A DNA stretch of 64,000 nucleotides from an uncultured Pseudomonas sp. (GTDB lineage: Bacteria; Pseudomonadota; Gammaproteobacteria; Pseudomonadales; Pseudomonadaceae). The notes under the pieces are model-generated. The model was not told the origin of the DNA. It did no database searches and worked only from the letters and a program-made list of their open reading frames with translations. Positions 53,944-64,000 of the stretch are shown one piece after another (positions within the stretch are counted from its first letter, which is position 1; every line of letters starts with the position of its first letter). Both the position numbers and the translations under genes were made by a program. The stretch spans positions 62,001-126,000 of the forward strand of contig NZ_CAJYDW010000017.1 in assembly GCF_913774235.1 (NCBI RefSeq), in the 5' to 3' direction.

Positions 53944-56900
53944 ATGTCCATGCTCAAGCGGTTGTTCTCCTCCTCTCGCGTACGCTGGAGTCTCGGCGTC
54001 TTTCTCTGTGGCGTCCTGCTGACCAGCGTGGCCATGCGGCATCTGGCGGCGCGCAATGATCAGCAGTTGCGCAGCGCCCTGGACAGCGCGGCCGAGGACG
54101 TCCGCGACCAGGTACTGGATCGGCTGCGCATCTACGAGTACAGCCTGATCGGCATGCGTGACCTGGTGGTGGTCGCCGGTGGCAACCTGTCGCGCGAGTT
54201 GCTCGGCAACTACGGCCGGGTCCATGACCTGGGCCAGGAATTTCGCGGCGCGCGGGGCGTCGGCTTCATCCGCCGGGTGCCCCAGGCCGACGAGGCCCGG
54301 TTTCTACGCGAGGCCAGCGCCGATGGCTGGCCCAACTTCACCATTCGGGCCTTCGCCCCCCATGACGGCGATCGCTATGTCGTCCAGTACCTGGAACCAG
54401 CTGCGCGCAATCTCAAGGCCATTGGCCTGGACGCGGCGTCCGAGCCCGTCCGCCGCGAGGCCGCCGTGCTGTCCATGCAGCACGGCGATATCCATCTGAC
54501 CGGTCCACTGCAGTTGCAGGCGTCCAAGCCGCCCGAGCCCGGTTTCTTGATGATGCTACCGATCTATGCCGAGGGGTTGCCTCCGGTCGATCCGCGCGCC
54601 CGGGAGGCGGCTACCCTGGGGTGGGCCTACGTGCCCCTGAGCATCGACGCAATGTTCGGCAGTCTGCGGTTGAACATTCCAGGACTGATCATTCGCCTGA
54701 GCGACGTGACCGTCCCCGATGCCCCACGCCTGTTCTATCGGCAGGGCGAGGACGAGGAGGGCGTCCAGGAGCTGTCCGAGCGCCGGCTGTTGCAGGACGT
54801 CTATGGCCGGCAATGGCAGCTGGCATTCACCGCCACCCCGACCTTCGTCGCGGCGCAGAACCTGGTCTCGGTGCCCTGGGTGCATCTGTTCGGCAAACTG
54901 TTCAGCCTGCTGGCCGCCGGCCTGACCTTCGCCGTGATGACCACTCGCCAGCGGCGCCGCCAGTATCAGCAGGACCAGGCCAACCTCACCGCGGTGGTGG
55001 AAAGCTCTTCCGACGGCATCATCAGCAAGGATCTCAAGGGCGTGGTGCTGAGCTGGAACCACGCGGCGGAGCAACTGTTCGGCTATTCCGCCAGCGAAGC
55101 CGTGGGGCGGCGCCTGCTCGATCTGGTGGTGCCCACCGAACTGGAACACGAGGAATGGTCGGTGCTCGAACGCATCGGCCGGGGTGAACCGGTGCCGCAC
55201 TTCGAGACCCGCCGCCAGCACCGCGACGGTCACCTCATCGACGTGCTGGTCAGCGTCTCGCCCATGCGCGGCCCCGACGGTCGTGTGGTCGGTGCCTCCA
55301 AGACGGTGCGCGACATCTCGCTGCAGAAGGCCGCCCAGGCGGAGATCCTGGCGCTCAATGTCCGGCTCGAAGAGCAGGTGGCCCAGCGTACCGCCGAACT
55401 CAGCCAGACCAATCGGTTGCTCGGCGACGTCCTGCGCGCCGCGTCCGAGGTGGGCATCATCGCCACCGACCGCGACGGTCGTATCACCCTGTTCAACGAA
55501 GGCGCCGAGCGCCTGCTCGGTTATCGCGCCGCCGAGGTGGTGGGTAGCTGGCACGCCAGTGACTTCCACCTGCCCGAGGAGCTGGCCGCTCAGGGGCAGG
55601 CGCTGAGCGCCCAGTACGGCCAGGAGATCAATGGCTTTCGGGTGCTGGTGGAGCGTTCGGAGCGAGCCGGCGCCGAGGCCCGCGAGTGGACCTATGTCCG
55701 CCGCGATGGCGAGCACCGGGACGTCAGCCTGGTGGTGACCACCATGCGCGACGAGTCCGGGCAGATCAGCGGCTACCTGGGCATCGCCTCGGACGTCACC
55801 GAGCGCAAGGCCGCCGAACATGAACTGGAGGCGAGCCTGGCGCTGACCCGGGCGATCCTCGACACCGCGGTCAACCCAGTGCTGACGGTGGATGACGGCG
55901 GGCGGGTACGCTCCTTCAATCCGGCGGGTGAGCGGGTATTCGGTTGCGCCGCCGATCAGGTGGTCGGGCAGGACATCCGCCGGCTGATCCCGTCCTACCT
56001 GAGCGGCTACGAAGCGCTGTTCACCGAGGATGACAGCGGTGAGGCACGGGCGGTCGACTCCCTCGGTCACGAAACCCTGGCCCGGCGCGGCGATGGCAGT
56101 GAGTTTCCCATCACCCTGAGTCTCGGTATTACCTGGGTGGACGGCCAACGGTTGGCGGTGGCCATCATCGCCGACATCACCGAGCAGTCTCGCCAGCGCG
56201 AGGCGCTGTTGCAGACCCGCGATCAGTTGGCCATGGCCGCCGAAGTGGCCCAGTTGGGTATCTGGTGCTGGCGGCCCGAGACCAACGAGGTGCAGAGCAA
56301 CGAGCACATGGCCGAACTCTACGAGTGGTCTCCGGAGCAGGTCCAACGCGGTCTGGTGTACGAAGACTGGCGCCGCTGCGTGCATCCCGACGACCTCGCC
56401 GATGCCGAGACACGGCTGCTGGCGGCCATGGCTGGCCAGGCGGTATTCGATCCGGTATTCCGTATCCTGCGTCAGGATGGCTCCATCCGGCATATCCAGG
56501 CCGGCGCCCATACCGAGCGCGACAGCCGCGGTCGGGTCCTGCGTCTGGTAGGCACCAACCGCGACATCACCGAACAGTTGGAACTGGAACACCGCCTGCG
56601 CGAGGAGCGCACCCGCGCCGACCTGGCTAGCCAGGCGAAGTCCTCCTTCCTGGCCAACATGAGTCACGAGATCCGCACCCCGATGAACGCCGTGTTGGGC
56701 ATGCTGCAACTGCTGCAGCGCACCACCCTGGATAACCGCCAGGGCGACTACCTGACCAAGGCCCAGCAGGCGGCGCGCTCGCTGCTGGGGCTGCTCAACG
56801 ACGTGCTCGACTACTCCAAGATCGAAGCCGGCAAGCTGCAATTGGACGTCCATCCGTTCAGCCTGGAGCAGGTGCTGCGCAACCTGGGTGTGGTGCTGTC

Positions 56901-58800
56901 CGGCAACAGTGGCGAGAAGAACGTCGAGATCAACTACCACCTGGAGGCTGGGCTGCCCACCGCTCTGATCGGCGACAGCCTGCGCCTGCAGCAGATCCTC
57001 ATCAACCTGGCCGGCAACGCTCTCAAGTTCACCGAGGCGGGCCAGGTGCTGGTCAGCGTGCGCCAACTATCCTGCACGAACGGCCAACTGCGCCTGGAGT
57101 TCGCGGTGCAGGACACCGGCATCGGCATCAGCCCGGCCCAGCAGCAGCACCTGTTCCAGGGCTTCACCCAGGCCGAGGCCTCCATCAGCCGGCGCTTTGG
57201 CGGGACCGGCCTGGGGCTGGCGATCTGCAAGCGGCTGGTGGAACTGATGGACGGCCAGCTGCAGGTGGAAAGCGAAGTGGGGGTGGGCAGCCGCTTCTGG
57301 TTCGACGTCGCCCTGCGGGTGGACAGCCAAGGCCAGGCCCAGCTCGCGCCGCGCCGCCGCCGGGTACTGCTGGCCGACGACAACACCCTGGTCGGCGAGG
57401 TATTGGTGGAGACCCTCACGGCCCTCGGCTGGGAGGTCGACCTGGTCACCAGCGGCGACGCCGCCCTGGCCCGGGTGGTCCAGGCTCAGGAGCGAGGCGA
57501 GCCCTTCGATGCCGTGCTCATGGACTGGCGCATGCCCCACGGTGATGGACTGCTGACCGCCCGGCAGTTGCGCGAGCGGCAGGCCGACAGCCGGCCCAAG
57601 GTGGTCATGCTCACCGGCTTCGGCCGCGACTTCCTCTCCGAGACCCAGCAAAGCGCCGAACCGCCCTTCGACGACTACCTGACCAAGCCGGTGACGCCAG
57701 CGCAGATCGTCGAGGTAGTGGAACGCGCCCTCGGCGCCGAGGTGCCGGCCGGCGTGCATGCCGCCGCGGTGGTCGATGAGAGCCAGCGCCTGGCCGGGTT
57801 GCGCCTGCTGGTGGTGGAGGACAACGCCCTCAACCGCCAGGTGGCCGCCGAGCTGCTGCTGGCCCAGGGCGCCCAGGTGGAACTGGCGGAAGGCGGCCTG
57901 GAAGGCGTCGAACGCGTGCTCCAGGGCGCTCCGCTGGATGTGGTCATCATGGACATGCAGATGCCCGACATCGACGGCCTGGAAGCTACCCGCCGCATCC
58001 GCGCCGATGGTCGTTTCCGCACCCTGCCGATCCTGGCGATGACCGCCAATGCCTCCCACAGCGACCGCGACGCCTGCCTGGCTGCCGGCATGGACGACCA
58101 CATCGGCAAGCCCATCGACCTGGAATTGCTGGTCGCCCGCCTGCAACGCCTCAGTGGTCGGGAATTGACGACGCGGCCCAGCGAGGCGCCGGTCGCCAAT
58201 GATCAACAGGTGGAGTCGCTCAATGTGGTATTGCGGCGTTTTGGCGGCGATGCCCGCCTGTTCGCTTCTTTGCTCGAACGTTTCGCCGAGGATTCCCTCG
58301 CCCTGCTCGCTGACCTGGAGCGCGCCTGGCAGGCCGGCGAGACCGAGGCGGCAGTGGCGGTGCTGCACTCGCTCAAGGGCAGTGCCGGCACCATGGGCGC
58401 CCAGCGCCTGGCGGCGCGCGCTGCTGAGGGCGAACGCGCGGGCAAGGCCGGAGGCGGTCTGCCGGCTGACGTCACGGCGGAGCTGGCGACCCTGAGAAGC
58501 CTGCTCGACGACGGCCTCGCCGACTTGCGCGCGGCCCTGGCCGAGCGCCTGCCGCCGGTACCTGCCGAATCCGAAATCGCCGCCGAGCCCCTGAGCGCCT
58601 ACGCCTGGCCCGAGCGCCTGGCGGAACTCCAGGTGCTGCTCGACCAGGGCAATCTGGAAGCCCTGGAGCTGGTCGCTACGCTACCCACCCAGTGTCGTGC
58701 CGAAGCCCAGGTGCGCTATGACCTCTTCCGCGCCCAGGTCGAGTCCCTCGACTTCGCCGCTGCCCTCGCGCTCCTCCCCCAACTCAAGGAAGCCCTATGA
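53944..58800 (+). CDS. Hybrid sensor histidine kinase (CHASE, multiple PAS, HisKA, HATPase, two REC, Hpt)
   Basis: This 1618-residue membrane kinase has a first transmembrane helix (about 15-33), a periplasmic CHASE-like domain (to about 300) and a second helix (about 310-330). Four PAS domains start near 345, 493, 633 and 760. HisKA phosphoacceptor His908 lies in SHEIRTPMN, followed by an HATPase domain with its N-box near 1020. Two receiver domains (phospho-Asp 1194 and 1337) and an Hpt domain (His1475 in [10 protein letters not shown]) complete the phosphorelay. The long frame opens at 53701, but the ATG at 53944 (or 53950) directly precedes the membrane anchor. The stop overlaps the start of the diguanylate cyclase gene, so both act together in c-di-GMP signalling. 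The stimulus is unknown. Confidence 0.9.
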   Translation: MSMLKRLFSSSRVRWSLGVFLCGVLLTSVAMRHLAARNDQQLRSALDSAAEDVRDQVLDRLRIYEYSLIGMRDLVVVAGGNLSRELLGNYGRVHDLGQEFRGARGVGFIRRVPQADEARFLREASADGWPNFTIRAFAPHDGDRYVVQYLEPAARNLKAIGLDAASEPVRREAAVLSMQHGDIHLTGPLQLQASKPPEPGFLMMLPIYAEGLPPVDPRAREAATLGWAYVPLSIDAMFGSLRLNIPGLIIRLSDVTVPDAPRLFYRQGEDEEGVQELSERRLLQDVYGRQWQLAFTATPTFVAAQNLVSVPWVHLFGKLFSLLAAGLTFAVMTTRQRRRQYQQDQANLTAVVESSSDGIISKDLKGVVLSWNHAAEQLFGYSASEAVGRRLLDLVVPTELEHEEWSVLERIGRGEPVPHFETRRQHRDGHLIDVLVSVSPMRGPDGRVVGASKTVRDISLQKAAQAEILALNVRLEEQVAQRTAELSQTNRLLGDVLRAASEVGIIATDRDGRITLFNEGAERLLGYRAAEVVGSWHASDFHLPEELAAQGQALSAQYGQEINGFRVLVERSERAGAEAREWTYVRRDGEHRDVSLVVTTMRDESGQISGYLGIASDVTERKAAEHELEASLALTRAILDTAVNPVLTVDDGGRVRSFNPAGERVFGCAADQVVGQDIRRLIPSYLSGYEALFTEDDSGEARAVDSLGHETLARRGDGSEFPITLSLGITWVDGQRLAVAIIADITEQSRQREALLQTRDQLAMAAEVAQLGIWCWRPETNEVQSNEHMAELYEWSPEQVQRGLVYEDWRRCVHPDDLADAETRLLAAMAGQAVFDPVFRILRQDGSIRHIQAGAHTERDSRGRVLRLVGTNRDITEQLELEHRLREERTRADLASQAKSSFLANMSHEIRTPMNAVLGMLQLLQRTTLDNRQGDYLTKAQQAARSLLGLLNDVLDYSKIEAGKLQLDVHPFSLEQVLRNLGVVLSGNSGEKNVEINYHLEAGLPTALIGDSLRLQQILINLAGNALKFTEAGQVLVSVRQLSCTNGQLRLEFAVQDTGIGISPAQQQHLFQGFTQAEASISRRFGGTGLGLAICKRLVELMDGQLQVESEVGVGSRFWFDVALRVDSQGQAQLAPRRRRVLLADDNTLVGEVLVETLTALGWEVDLVTSGDAALARVVQAQERGEPFDAVLMDWRMPHGDGLLTARQLRERQADSRPKVVMLTGFGRDFLSETQQSAEPPFDDYLTKPVTPAQIVEVVERALGAEVPAGVHAAAVVDESQRLAGLRLLVVEDNALNRQVAAELLLAQGAQVELAEGGLEGVERVLQGAPLDVVIMDMQMPDIDGLEATRRIRADGRFRTLPILAMTANASHSDRDACLAAGMDDHIGKPIDLELLVARLQRLSGRELTTRPSEAPVANDQQVESLNVVLRRFGGDARLFASLLERFAEDSLALLADLERAWQAGETEAAVAVLHSLKGSAGTMGAQRLAARAAEGERAGKAGGGLPADVTAELATLRSLLDDGLADLRAALAERLPPVPAESEIAAEPLSAYAWPERLAELQVLLDQGNLEALELVATLPTQCRAEAQVRYDLFRAQVESLDFAAALALLPQLKEAL

Positions 58801-59738
58801 CCCTGCCGACCGCTCTGGACGCCGGGCGGCGCAGCAAGCCCAAGCTGCTGATCGTCGACGACCAACCGCTGAACATCCGCATCCTCCACGAACTCTTCCG
58901 TGAAGACTGCGAGACCCTGATGGCCACCAACGGCGCCCAGGCCCTGCAACTCGCCCTGGCGCAGCAGCCGGACCTGATCCTGCTCGACGTGGTGATGCCC
59001 CAGCTCGATGGCCACGAGGTACTGCGCCGCTTGCAGGCCGACCCGGCCACCGCCGCCATCCCGGTGATCTTCGTCACCGGCCAGGAAGGCCCGGACGAGG
59101 AGGTCACTGGTCTGGAACTGGGCGCGGTAGATTTCATCAGCAAGCCGATCAATCCGGTCATCGTGCGCGCCCGGGTGCGCACCCAGCTCACTCTCAAAGC
59201 GCAACGCGACGTCCTGCGCAGCATCGCCCTGGTCGATGGTCTTACCGGTGTCGCCAACCGTCGCCAGTTCGACGAGGCGCTGCTGCGCGGCTGGCGGCAG
59301 AGCCAGCGCGAAGGCACGCCCTTCTCGTTGATCCTCATGGACATCGACCACTTCAAGGCCTACAACGACCACTACGGGCATCTGGCCGGTGACCAGTGCC
59401 TGCGCCAGGTCGCCCAGGCCCTGGGGCAGGGCCTGTTCCGCCCCTACGACCTGCTGGCGCGCTACGGCGGCGAGGAATTCGGCTGCCTGCTGCCGGGAAC
59501 CGACCTGGAGGGCGCCACCCAGGTCGCCGAGCGACTGCTGCAGCAGGTGCGCGACCAGCGCCTGCCCCACGGCTACTCCTCGGCGACCGGCTACGTCACC
59601 CTGAGCCTGGGAGTGGCCACCGCGCTGCCGCCCACCGCCGTCGATCCGGCTGCCCTGATCACCGCTGCCGATGCGCAGCTCTATGCGGCCAAGCACCAGG
59701 GCCGGGCGCGGGTCTGCGCCGCCGAGTTGCTCGGCTGA
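58797..59738 (+). CDS. Response regulator diguanylate cyclase (REC-GGDEF)
   Basis: This 313-residue protein has an N-terminal receiver domain with acidic Asp21/Asp22, phospho-Asp64 and Lys117, and a C-terminal GGDEF domain with the active-site GGEEF (224-228). An intact allosteric I-site RPYD (215-218) lies exactly five residues before it. It should make c-di-GMP when phosphorylated and be product-inhibited. Translational coupling (ATGA) to the hybrid kinase makes that kinase its probable phosphodonor. Confidence 0.93.
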   Translation: MTLPTALDAGRRSKPKLLIVDDQPLNIRILHELFREDCETLMATNGAQALQLALAQQPDLILLDVVMPQLDGHEVLRRLQADPATAAIPVIFVTGQEGPDEEVTGLELGAVDFISKPINPVIVRARVRTQLTLKAQRDVLRSIALVDGLTGVANRRQFDEALLRGWRQSQREGTPFSLILMDIDHFKAYNDHYGHLAGDQCLRQVAQALGQGLFRPYDLLARYGGEEFGCLLPGTDLEGATQVAERLLQQVRDQRLPHGYSSATGYVTLSLGVATALPPTAVDPAALITAADAQLYAAKHQGRARVCAAELLG

Positions 59739-59857
59739 GCGGCACCGGCACAGGTAACGCCGGGTAACAGAGCCCGTGGCTTTCTTCGCTGTCCAGGCTG
59801 GGCGGCGAGGCGGCGGACTGGCAGACTGAGTGCAGGGATTCTGCCGTTCGGTAATCT

Positions 59858-60868
59858 ATGTACGCCTTCACGCAACGCCAGGCCATCTTGGCCAGCTGGA
59901 TCATCGTCTTCACCGCCCTCTACCTGGTTCTCCCGCTCAAGCTGCTGCCCAGCCTGCTGGCCGGGCTGCTGGTCTACGAACTGGTCAATACCCTGGCCGG
60001 GCGCCTGCAGCGCCATCTGCCCGGGGGCGGCGCACGCTGGCTCGCGGTGGCCCTGCTCGGCGCCCTGGTGGTGAGCCTGCTGACGCTGTTCTTCGTCTGG
60101 TTCACCAGCTTCATCATCCAGGAAGTGCAGAACCCCGGCCGGCTGCTGGACAAGTTCATGGTGCTCACCGAGCGCGCCCGCACCCAGCTGCCGCCTTCGC
60201 TGGACGCCTACCTGCCGGCCAACGCCGACGGCATGAAGCGCGAGTTGGTGGAGTGGATCAGGGCCCATGTGGCGCAGTTGCAGCTATTCGGTCGCGATGC
60301 GGCGCGCACCTTCGTCATCGTGCTGATCGGCATGATCCTCGGCGCCATCGTCGCCCTGCAGCCCACCCCCGATCCCGAACGCCTGCGGCCGCTGTCCGGC
60401 GCCCTGCTGGTGCGCCTCGGCCTGGTGGCCCAGGCCTTTCGCAACATCGTTTTCGCCCAGATCAAGATCTCGCTGCTCAACACCACCCTGACCGGCATCT
60501 TCCTGCTCGGCGTGCTGCCGCTGTTCGATGTCCACCTGCCGCTGGCCAAGACCCTGGTGATCCTCACCTTCATCCTCGGCCTGCTGCCGGTGATCGGCAA
60601 CCTGATGTCCAACACCCTGATCTTCATCGCCGGCCTGTCGCTGTCGATCTGGGTGGCCATCGCCGCGCTGGGCTACCTGATCGCCATCCACAAGCTGGAA
60701 TACTTCCTCAACGCCCGCATCGTCGGCGGCCAGATTAGCGCCCGCTCCTGGGAACTGCTGGTAGCCATGCTGGTGTTCGAAGCGGCCTTCGGCCTGCCCG
60801 GCCTGGTGGCGGCGCCGGTCTATTACGCCTATCTCAAGAGTGAGTTGAAGGCGGAGGGGCTGGTCTAG
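59858..60868 (+). CDS. AI-2E family transporter (PerM/TqsA-like)
   Basis: This 336-residue inner-membrane protein has two N-terminal helices, a long soluble/coiled segment and a C-terminal group of helices with ILTFILGLLPVIGNLMSNTLI near residues 230-250, the hallmark of the AI-2E (UPF0118) family. Members export small molecules or act as Na+/H+ antiporters; the name does not prove AI-2 transport. It is 119 bp after the cyclase gene and probably transcribed on its own. Confidence 0.88.
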   Translation: MYAFTQRQAILASWIIVFTALYLVLPLKLLPSLLAGLLVYELVNTLAGRLQRHLPGGGARWLAVALLGALVVSLLTLFFVWFTSFIIQEVQNPGRLLDKFMVLTERARTQLPPSLDAYLPANADGMKRELVEWIRAHVAQLQLFGRDAARTFVIVLIGMILGAIVALQPTPDPERLRPLSGALLVRLGLVAQAFRNIVFAQIKISLLNTTLTGIFLLGVLPLFDVHLPLAKTLVILTFILGLLPVIGNLMSNTLIFIAGLSLSIWVAIAALGYLIAIHKLEYFLNARIVGGQISARSWELLVAMLVFEAAFGLPGLVAAPVYYAYLKSELKAEGLV

Positions 60869-61001
60869 CGTTGACGGTCGTTTAGCGACTGGCGAACCGG
60901 CGGGTACCGCTCGTGTTGCCCGCCGGCAACGCCAGCGGCCTGGCCTTCCAAGGTGCGCCCAGCACCTTCAGCCTGACCCCGTAGCAGTCGCCAGCGGGCA
61001 T

Positions 61002-61244
61002 TCACTGACGATCCAGATTCGACCACATGCGCTGCCAGAAGGCACCGGCCTCTTCGTTGCTGGCGCGCCACGTCTGTTCCAGGCGCAGGCGTTCTGGCGC
61101 TTCGAGATCCTCCGGGCAGGCCAGATAGCGGTCGGCCGCCGCCTGGGCCTCCGCCTGCAGCCGGCGCCATTCGCGCACGTCATCCAGCCAGCGGCGGCCG
61201 GTGTGGACCTCGTAGTACTCGTGGGCGATCGCGTCTTTGCTCAT
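61002..61244 (-). CDS. Small hypothetical protein
   Basis: This 80-residue acidic, Trp/Glu/Arg-rich protein begins SKDAIAHEYYEVHTGRRWLDDV and appears wholly helical. I do not recognise a family. The ATG at 61244 is preferred to the open frame from 61304 because the extension is a run of low-similarity Pro/Gly/Arg codons. Support is limited to its amino-acid composition, which looks protein-like, and to the absence of any better gene on either strand here. It is convergent with the AI-2E transporter gene. Confidence 0.55.
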   Translation of the reverse strand: MSKDAIAHEYYEVHTGRRWLDDVREWRRLQAEAQAAADRYLACPEDLEAPERLRLEQTWRASNEEAGAFWQRMWSNLDRQ

Positions 61245-61383
61245 GGGGCGTTCCACGGGGGGGGTATAGAGGCCTAGACCGCGCCTGACGGCGGGGGTGC
61301 CCACCTCAGAGGTCGAAGACGTCCCGGTTGGCGTTTTCCCGCGCTCGGCAGACGTCCCCCCTCTCTAGTCACCAGACATAGAA

Positions 61384-61405
61384 AAGCCGCGTCGAGACGC
61401 GGCTT
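61384..61405 (-). terminator. Terminator of pbpG
   Basis: AAGCCGCGTC (61384-61393) pairs with GACGCGGCTT (61396-61405); on the minus strand the stem is followed by TTC, with TT at the stem base giving TTTTC. It lies 21 bp after the pbpG stop. Confidence 0.75.
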
Positions 61406-61425
61406 CGTGACCTGCCAGACAGGGC

Positions 61426-62337
61426 TTACTGCCGTGCCAGCACCGTGCTGCGGCCACCCTTGGGCGCGCCCGGCAGGGGACTCAGGGCGCCGGTTTCCAG
61501 CCAGCGGCGGACGCGGGTGGCGTCGGCCATATGGGTGAACTTGCCGAAAGCGTCCATCACCACGAAGGCTACCGGCCGGCCGGCCATCACGGTCCGCATC
61601 ACCAGACAATGACCGGCCTTGTCGGTGTAGCCGGTTTTGGTCAGCTGCACGCTCCAGTCGGCGTTGTAGACCAGGTGGTTGGTGTTGCGAAAGCCCAGCA
61701 CATAGTTGGGGTTGTGGAAGGCCTGGGTCTTTTCCGGGGTGGTGCTGAGCTGGCCGAGCAGGGGGTAGTGCTCGGTGGCCTTGAGCAGGGTGACCAGGTC
61801 GCGGGCGGTGGAGACGTTGAGCGGCGACAGCCCGGTGGGCTCGGCGTAGCGGGTGTTCTTCATGCCCAGGGCGCGGGCCTTGGCGTTCATCGCGGCGACG
61901 AAGGCCTTCTGGCCGCCCGGATAGTGGTGGGCGAGGCTGGTCGCGGCGCGGTTTTCCGAGGACATCAGCGCCAGTTGCAGCATGTCGCGGCGCGTCAGCT
62001 CGCTACCCAGGCGCACCCGCGAGAAGACGCCGCGCATGGCGGGGTTCTCGCTGATGTCGATATCGATGGTCTGCTCCAGCGGCAGCTTGGCATCGAGCAC
62101 CACCATGGCGGTCATCAGCTTGGTCACCGAGGCGATGGGGGCGACCTGGTCGGGATTCTGGGCGAACAATACCTGGTTGGTCTTGAGGTCCACGACCAGG
62201 GCGTGGTTGGAGGCCAGGCGCTGGGCGGTGGCGGCGGCCGCGGCCTTGACCTTCGGCGGGGTCTGGGCCAAGACGGCCGGACTCAGCCCGACCAAGCCAG
62301 CCAGCAAAAGGCCGGCAAACTGATGACAGATCTTCAC
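61426..62337 (-). CDS. pbpG: D-alanyl-D-alanine endopeptidase (penicillin-binding protein 7)
   Basis: This 303-residue periplasmic S11 peptidase cleaves D-Ala-mDAP cross-links in peptidoglycan. After a signal peptide (VLAQ, about residue 25) come the SXXK motif with Ser70 (SVTK), SSEN (SXN) near residue 130 and KTGYTDKAG (KTG). The open frame goes back to 62466, but the GTG at 62337 gives the signal peptide directly; no ATG fits. Length agrees with PbpG of other pseudomonads. It has its own terminator. Confidence 0.9.
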   Translation of the reverse strand: MKICHQFAGLLLAGLVGLSPAVLAQTPPKVKAAAAATAQRLASNHALVVDLKTNQVLFAQNPDQVAPIASVTKLMTAMVVLDAKLPLEQTIDIDISENPAMRGVFSRVRLGSELTRRDMLQLALMSSENRAATSLAHHYPGGQKAFVAAMNAKARALGMKNTRYAEPTGLSPLNVSTARDLVTLLKATEHYPLLGQLSTTPEKTQAFHNPNYVLGFRNTNHLVYNADWSVQLTKTGYTDKAGHCLVMRTVMAGRPVAFVVMDAFGKFTHMADATRVRRWLETGALSPLPGAPKGGRSTVLARQ

Positions 62338-62549
62338 GGTGGCAGCTCTCAAAAAGGGGGGCGGGGTCAGAACAACCGCGAACGGCAATGCGCCTTGCAG
62401 ATCAAGGACATTGCGCAGAGATTTCACGTCTTTTATCACCCGGATTGTCGGCTGGGAATCCGACAAGGCAGCTTTTTACACAGCGCGCTGGGAAAAAGTC
62501 ACAATTAGTTGCAGATGGGCGACGGACGGCAGGGATGGCGGAGCGAATG

Positions 62550-62573
62550 GGCGCCCGAACGGGGTCGGGCGCC
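62550..62573. terminator. Bidirectional terminator-like hairpin
   Basis: GGCGCCCGA (62550-62558) pairs with TCGGGCGCC (62565-62573) in the gap just past the stop of the CoA-transferase gene. On the plus strand TTGCCTTT follows; on the minus strand no T-run is present. Confidence 0.55.
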
Positions 62574-62580
62574 TTGCCTT

Positions 62581-64000
62581 TCAGTCATGGGCTTCCTGGG
62601 CCGTTGGGCCGAGCATGCTGCCGGTGACCAGGTAGCGCTCGTGCCAGGACAGGGCCTCAGGCAGCAGGTGCGGGGTGTGCTTGCCGTGGCTGCCGGCCAG
62701 GGCGCGCTCGAAGTAATCCTCCAGTGCCGGGCGGAAGCTCGGGTGCACGCAGTGCTCGAGGATGGCGCGGGCACGTTGCTTGGGGCTGAGCATGCGCAGG
62801 TCGGCCAGGCCCTGGTCGGTGACGATCACCGACACGTCGTGCTCGGTGTGGTCGACATGGCTGACCATGGGCACCAGGGTCGAGATCAGCCCATTCTTGG
62901 CTGTGCTCGGCGCCATGAACACCGACAGGTAGGCGTTGCGGGCGAAATCGCCGGAGCCGCCGATGCCGTTCATCATCCCGGTGCCCATCTGGTGGGTGGA
63001 GTTGACGTTGCCATAAAGGTCGGCTTCGAGCATGCCGTTCAGGGCGATGCAACCCAGCCGCCGCACCAGTTCCGGATGGTTGCTCACCCCCTGCTGGCGC
63101 AGGATGATGCGCTGGCGCAGCGATTCCGCATGTTCGAGAAAGCGCTCGATGCCCACCGGGCTCAGGGAGAAGGAGGTGGCCGAGGCCAGTTCCATCTTGC
63201 CGCTGATGAGCAATTCCAGCATGCCGTCCTGGATCACCTCGGTGAAGGCGGTCAGCCCCCGGAATTCGCTCTCGGCCAGGCCCTGCATGAAGGCGTTGGC
63301 GATGTTGCCGACCCCCGACTGGATCGGCAGCAGGTTGGCGGGGATGCGGCCTTGGCGCACCTCGAAGCGGAGGAAGTCCAGCAGGTGCGCGGCGATGGCC
63401 TGGGAGGCGGCGTCCGGCGCCTTGAACGGACTGTTGCGGTCGGGTGCATCGGTCTCCACCACCGCCACCACTTTCTCCAGCGGCACCTCCAGATAGGGCG
63501 AGCCGATGCGGTCGCCGGGATGCGCCAGCGGGATGGGCGTGCGGTGGGGCGGCAGGGCGCCATCGGTGTAGATGTCGTGCATGCCGTCCAGGGCGTCGGG
63601 TTGCCAGCGATTGACCTCGAGGATCACCGCGTCGGCCATGTCCAGCCAGGTCTTGTTATTGCCCACCGAGGAGGAGGGTACCAGCAGACCGTCCTCGCGG
63701 ATCGCGGCGATCTCTACCACGGCCACGTCGATCTTGCCGAAGAAGCCATAGCGCACCTTTTCCGCCAACTGGCCCAGGTGGATATCCATGTACTCCAGGC
63801 CACCGGCGTTGATGCGGCTACGTAGCTCCGGATCGGACTGGAAGGGCACCCGCAACTCGATGCCATCGACCCGCGCCAGGGCGCCATCCAGTTCCGGTGC
63901 GGTGGAGGCGCCGGTCAGCACCTTGATGCGAAAGGCCTCGCCGGCGCCGTGGCTGGCGGTGATGCGCTGGGCCAGGGCGCCGGGCACGGCCTTGGGATAA
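62581..64000 (-). CDS. Acetyl-CoA hydrolase / CoA-transferase family protein (5' truncated by window)
   Basis: The reading frame continues past the right window edge, so the N-terminus is missing; about 473 residues are present. Features of the acetyl-CoA hydrolase/succinyl-CoA:acetate CoA-transferase family are LVPSSSVGNNKTW, IQSGVGNIANAFMQGL, the catalytic-Glu segment LTAFTEVIQDGML, and the oxyanion loop GIGGSGDFARNAYLSVFMAP. The enzyme would interconvert acetyl-CoA and succinyl-CoA or free acetate. No neighbouring gene in the window clarifies its substrate. Hydrolase and transferase activities cannot be separated by sequence reading alone. Confidence 0.9.
   Translation of the reverse strand, partial: YPKAVPGALAQRITASHGAGEAFRIKVLTGASTAPELDGALARVDGIELRVPFQSDPELRSRINAGGLEYMDIHLGQLAEKVRYGFFGKIDVAVVEIAAIREDGLLVPSSSVGNNKTWLDMADAVILEVNRWQPDALDGMHDIYTDGALPPHRTPIPLAHPGDRIGSPYLEVPLEKVVAVVETDAPDRNSPFKAPDAASQAIAAHLLDFLRFEVRQGRIPANLLPIQSGVGNIANAFMQGLAESEFRGLTAFTEVIQDGMLELLISGKMELASATSFSLSPVGIERFLEHAESLRQRIILRQQGVSNHPELVRRLGCIALNGMLEADLYGNVNSTHQMGTGMMNGIGGSGDFARNAYLSVFMAPSTAKNGLISTLVPMVSHVDHTEHDVSVIVTDQGLADLRMLSPKQRARAILEHCVHPSFRPALEDYFERALAGSHGKHTPHLLPEALSWHERYLVTGSMLGPTAQEAHD

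Overview
This window is a high-GC, gene-dense chromosomal segment that reads like a Pseudomonas genome. The evidence is the gene set and its order: a pcaI-J-F-T-B-D-C run with pcaR and pcaK, the pqqF-A-B-C-D-E order next to a membrane glucose dehydrogenase, BenR/XylS-type and PcaR-type regulators, PctA-like chemoreceptors and REP-type intergenic palindromes. Species cannot be fixed by eye. The sucrose/alpha-glucoside genes and a secreted cellulase suggest a plant- or soil-associated strain (inference). No rRNA, tRNA, CRISPR array, prophage or insertion sequence was seen.

Layout: (1) 1-2.2 kb, the end of an iron-complex/cobalamin ABC importer operon; 2.2-2.7 kb, a small membrane protein. (2) 2.9-24.5 kb, an aromatic-degradation region. 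pcaR lies at 2.9 kb. A salicylate / salicylate-ester module (AraC regulator, salD-like porin, salE-like esterase, salicylate hydroxylase) lies at 7-11.4 kb, with pcaK at 11.5 kb and the beta-ketoadipate operons pcaIJF and pcaTBDC at 17.5-24.5 kb. An autotransporter, an AT-richer DUF3800 gene, a methyltransferase, a GH5 cellulase and a VF530 gene are interspersed. (3) 24.5-25.5 kb, a gene-free, roughly 900-bp imperfect inverted repeat around a 14-copy heptamer array. (4) 25.5-36.4 kb, a YncE-like protein, an acetyltransferase, the complete pqqFABCDE locus (with the 23-codon pqqA) and the PQQ-dependent glucose dehydrogenase gcd. (5) 36.7-41.7 kb, an AEC transporter and two tandem, near-duplicate chemoreceptors. 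(6) 41.8-53.6 kb, sugar uptake: an ABC importer plus alpha-glucosidase in aglEFGAK order with a divergent LacI regulator, then a second LacI regulator, a GH32 beta-fructosidase and a ScrY-like porin. (7) 53.9-64 kb, a 1618-aa hybrid histidine kinase coupled to a diguanylate cyclase, an AI-2E family transporter, PbpG and the end of an acetyl-CoA hydrolase/CoA-transferase gene.

How it works together: PcaR appears to control pcaR, pcaK and pcaIJF through three copies of the same operator, each made of two 11-bp palindromes 19 bp apart. The operator overlaps the likely -10 of pcaR (predicted repression) but lies just upstream of the -35 of pcaI and pcaK (predicted activation). A-rich AANAANAA motifs, the known Hfq/Crc catabolite-repression target, sit near the start codons of the AraC gene, salD, pcaK and scrY. 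PQQ made by pqqABCDE is the cofactor of the adjacent Gcd. The two LacI regulators each lie near a distinct palindromic operator in the sugar region. Start codons moved from the longest ORF are explained in the entries.
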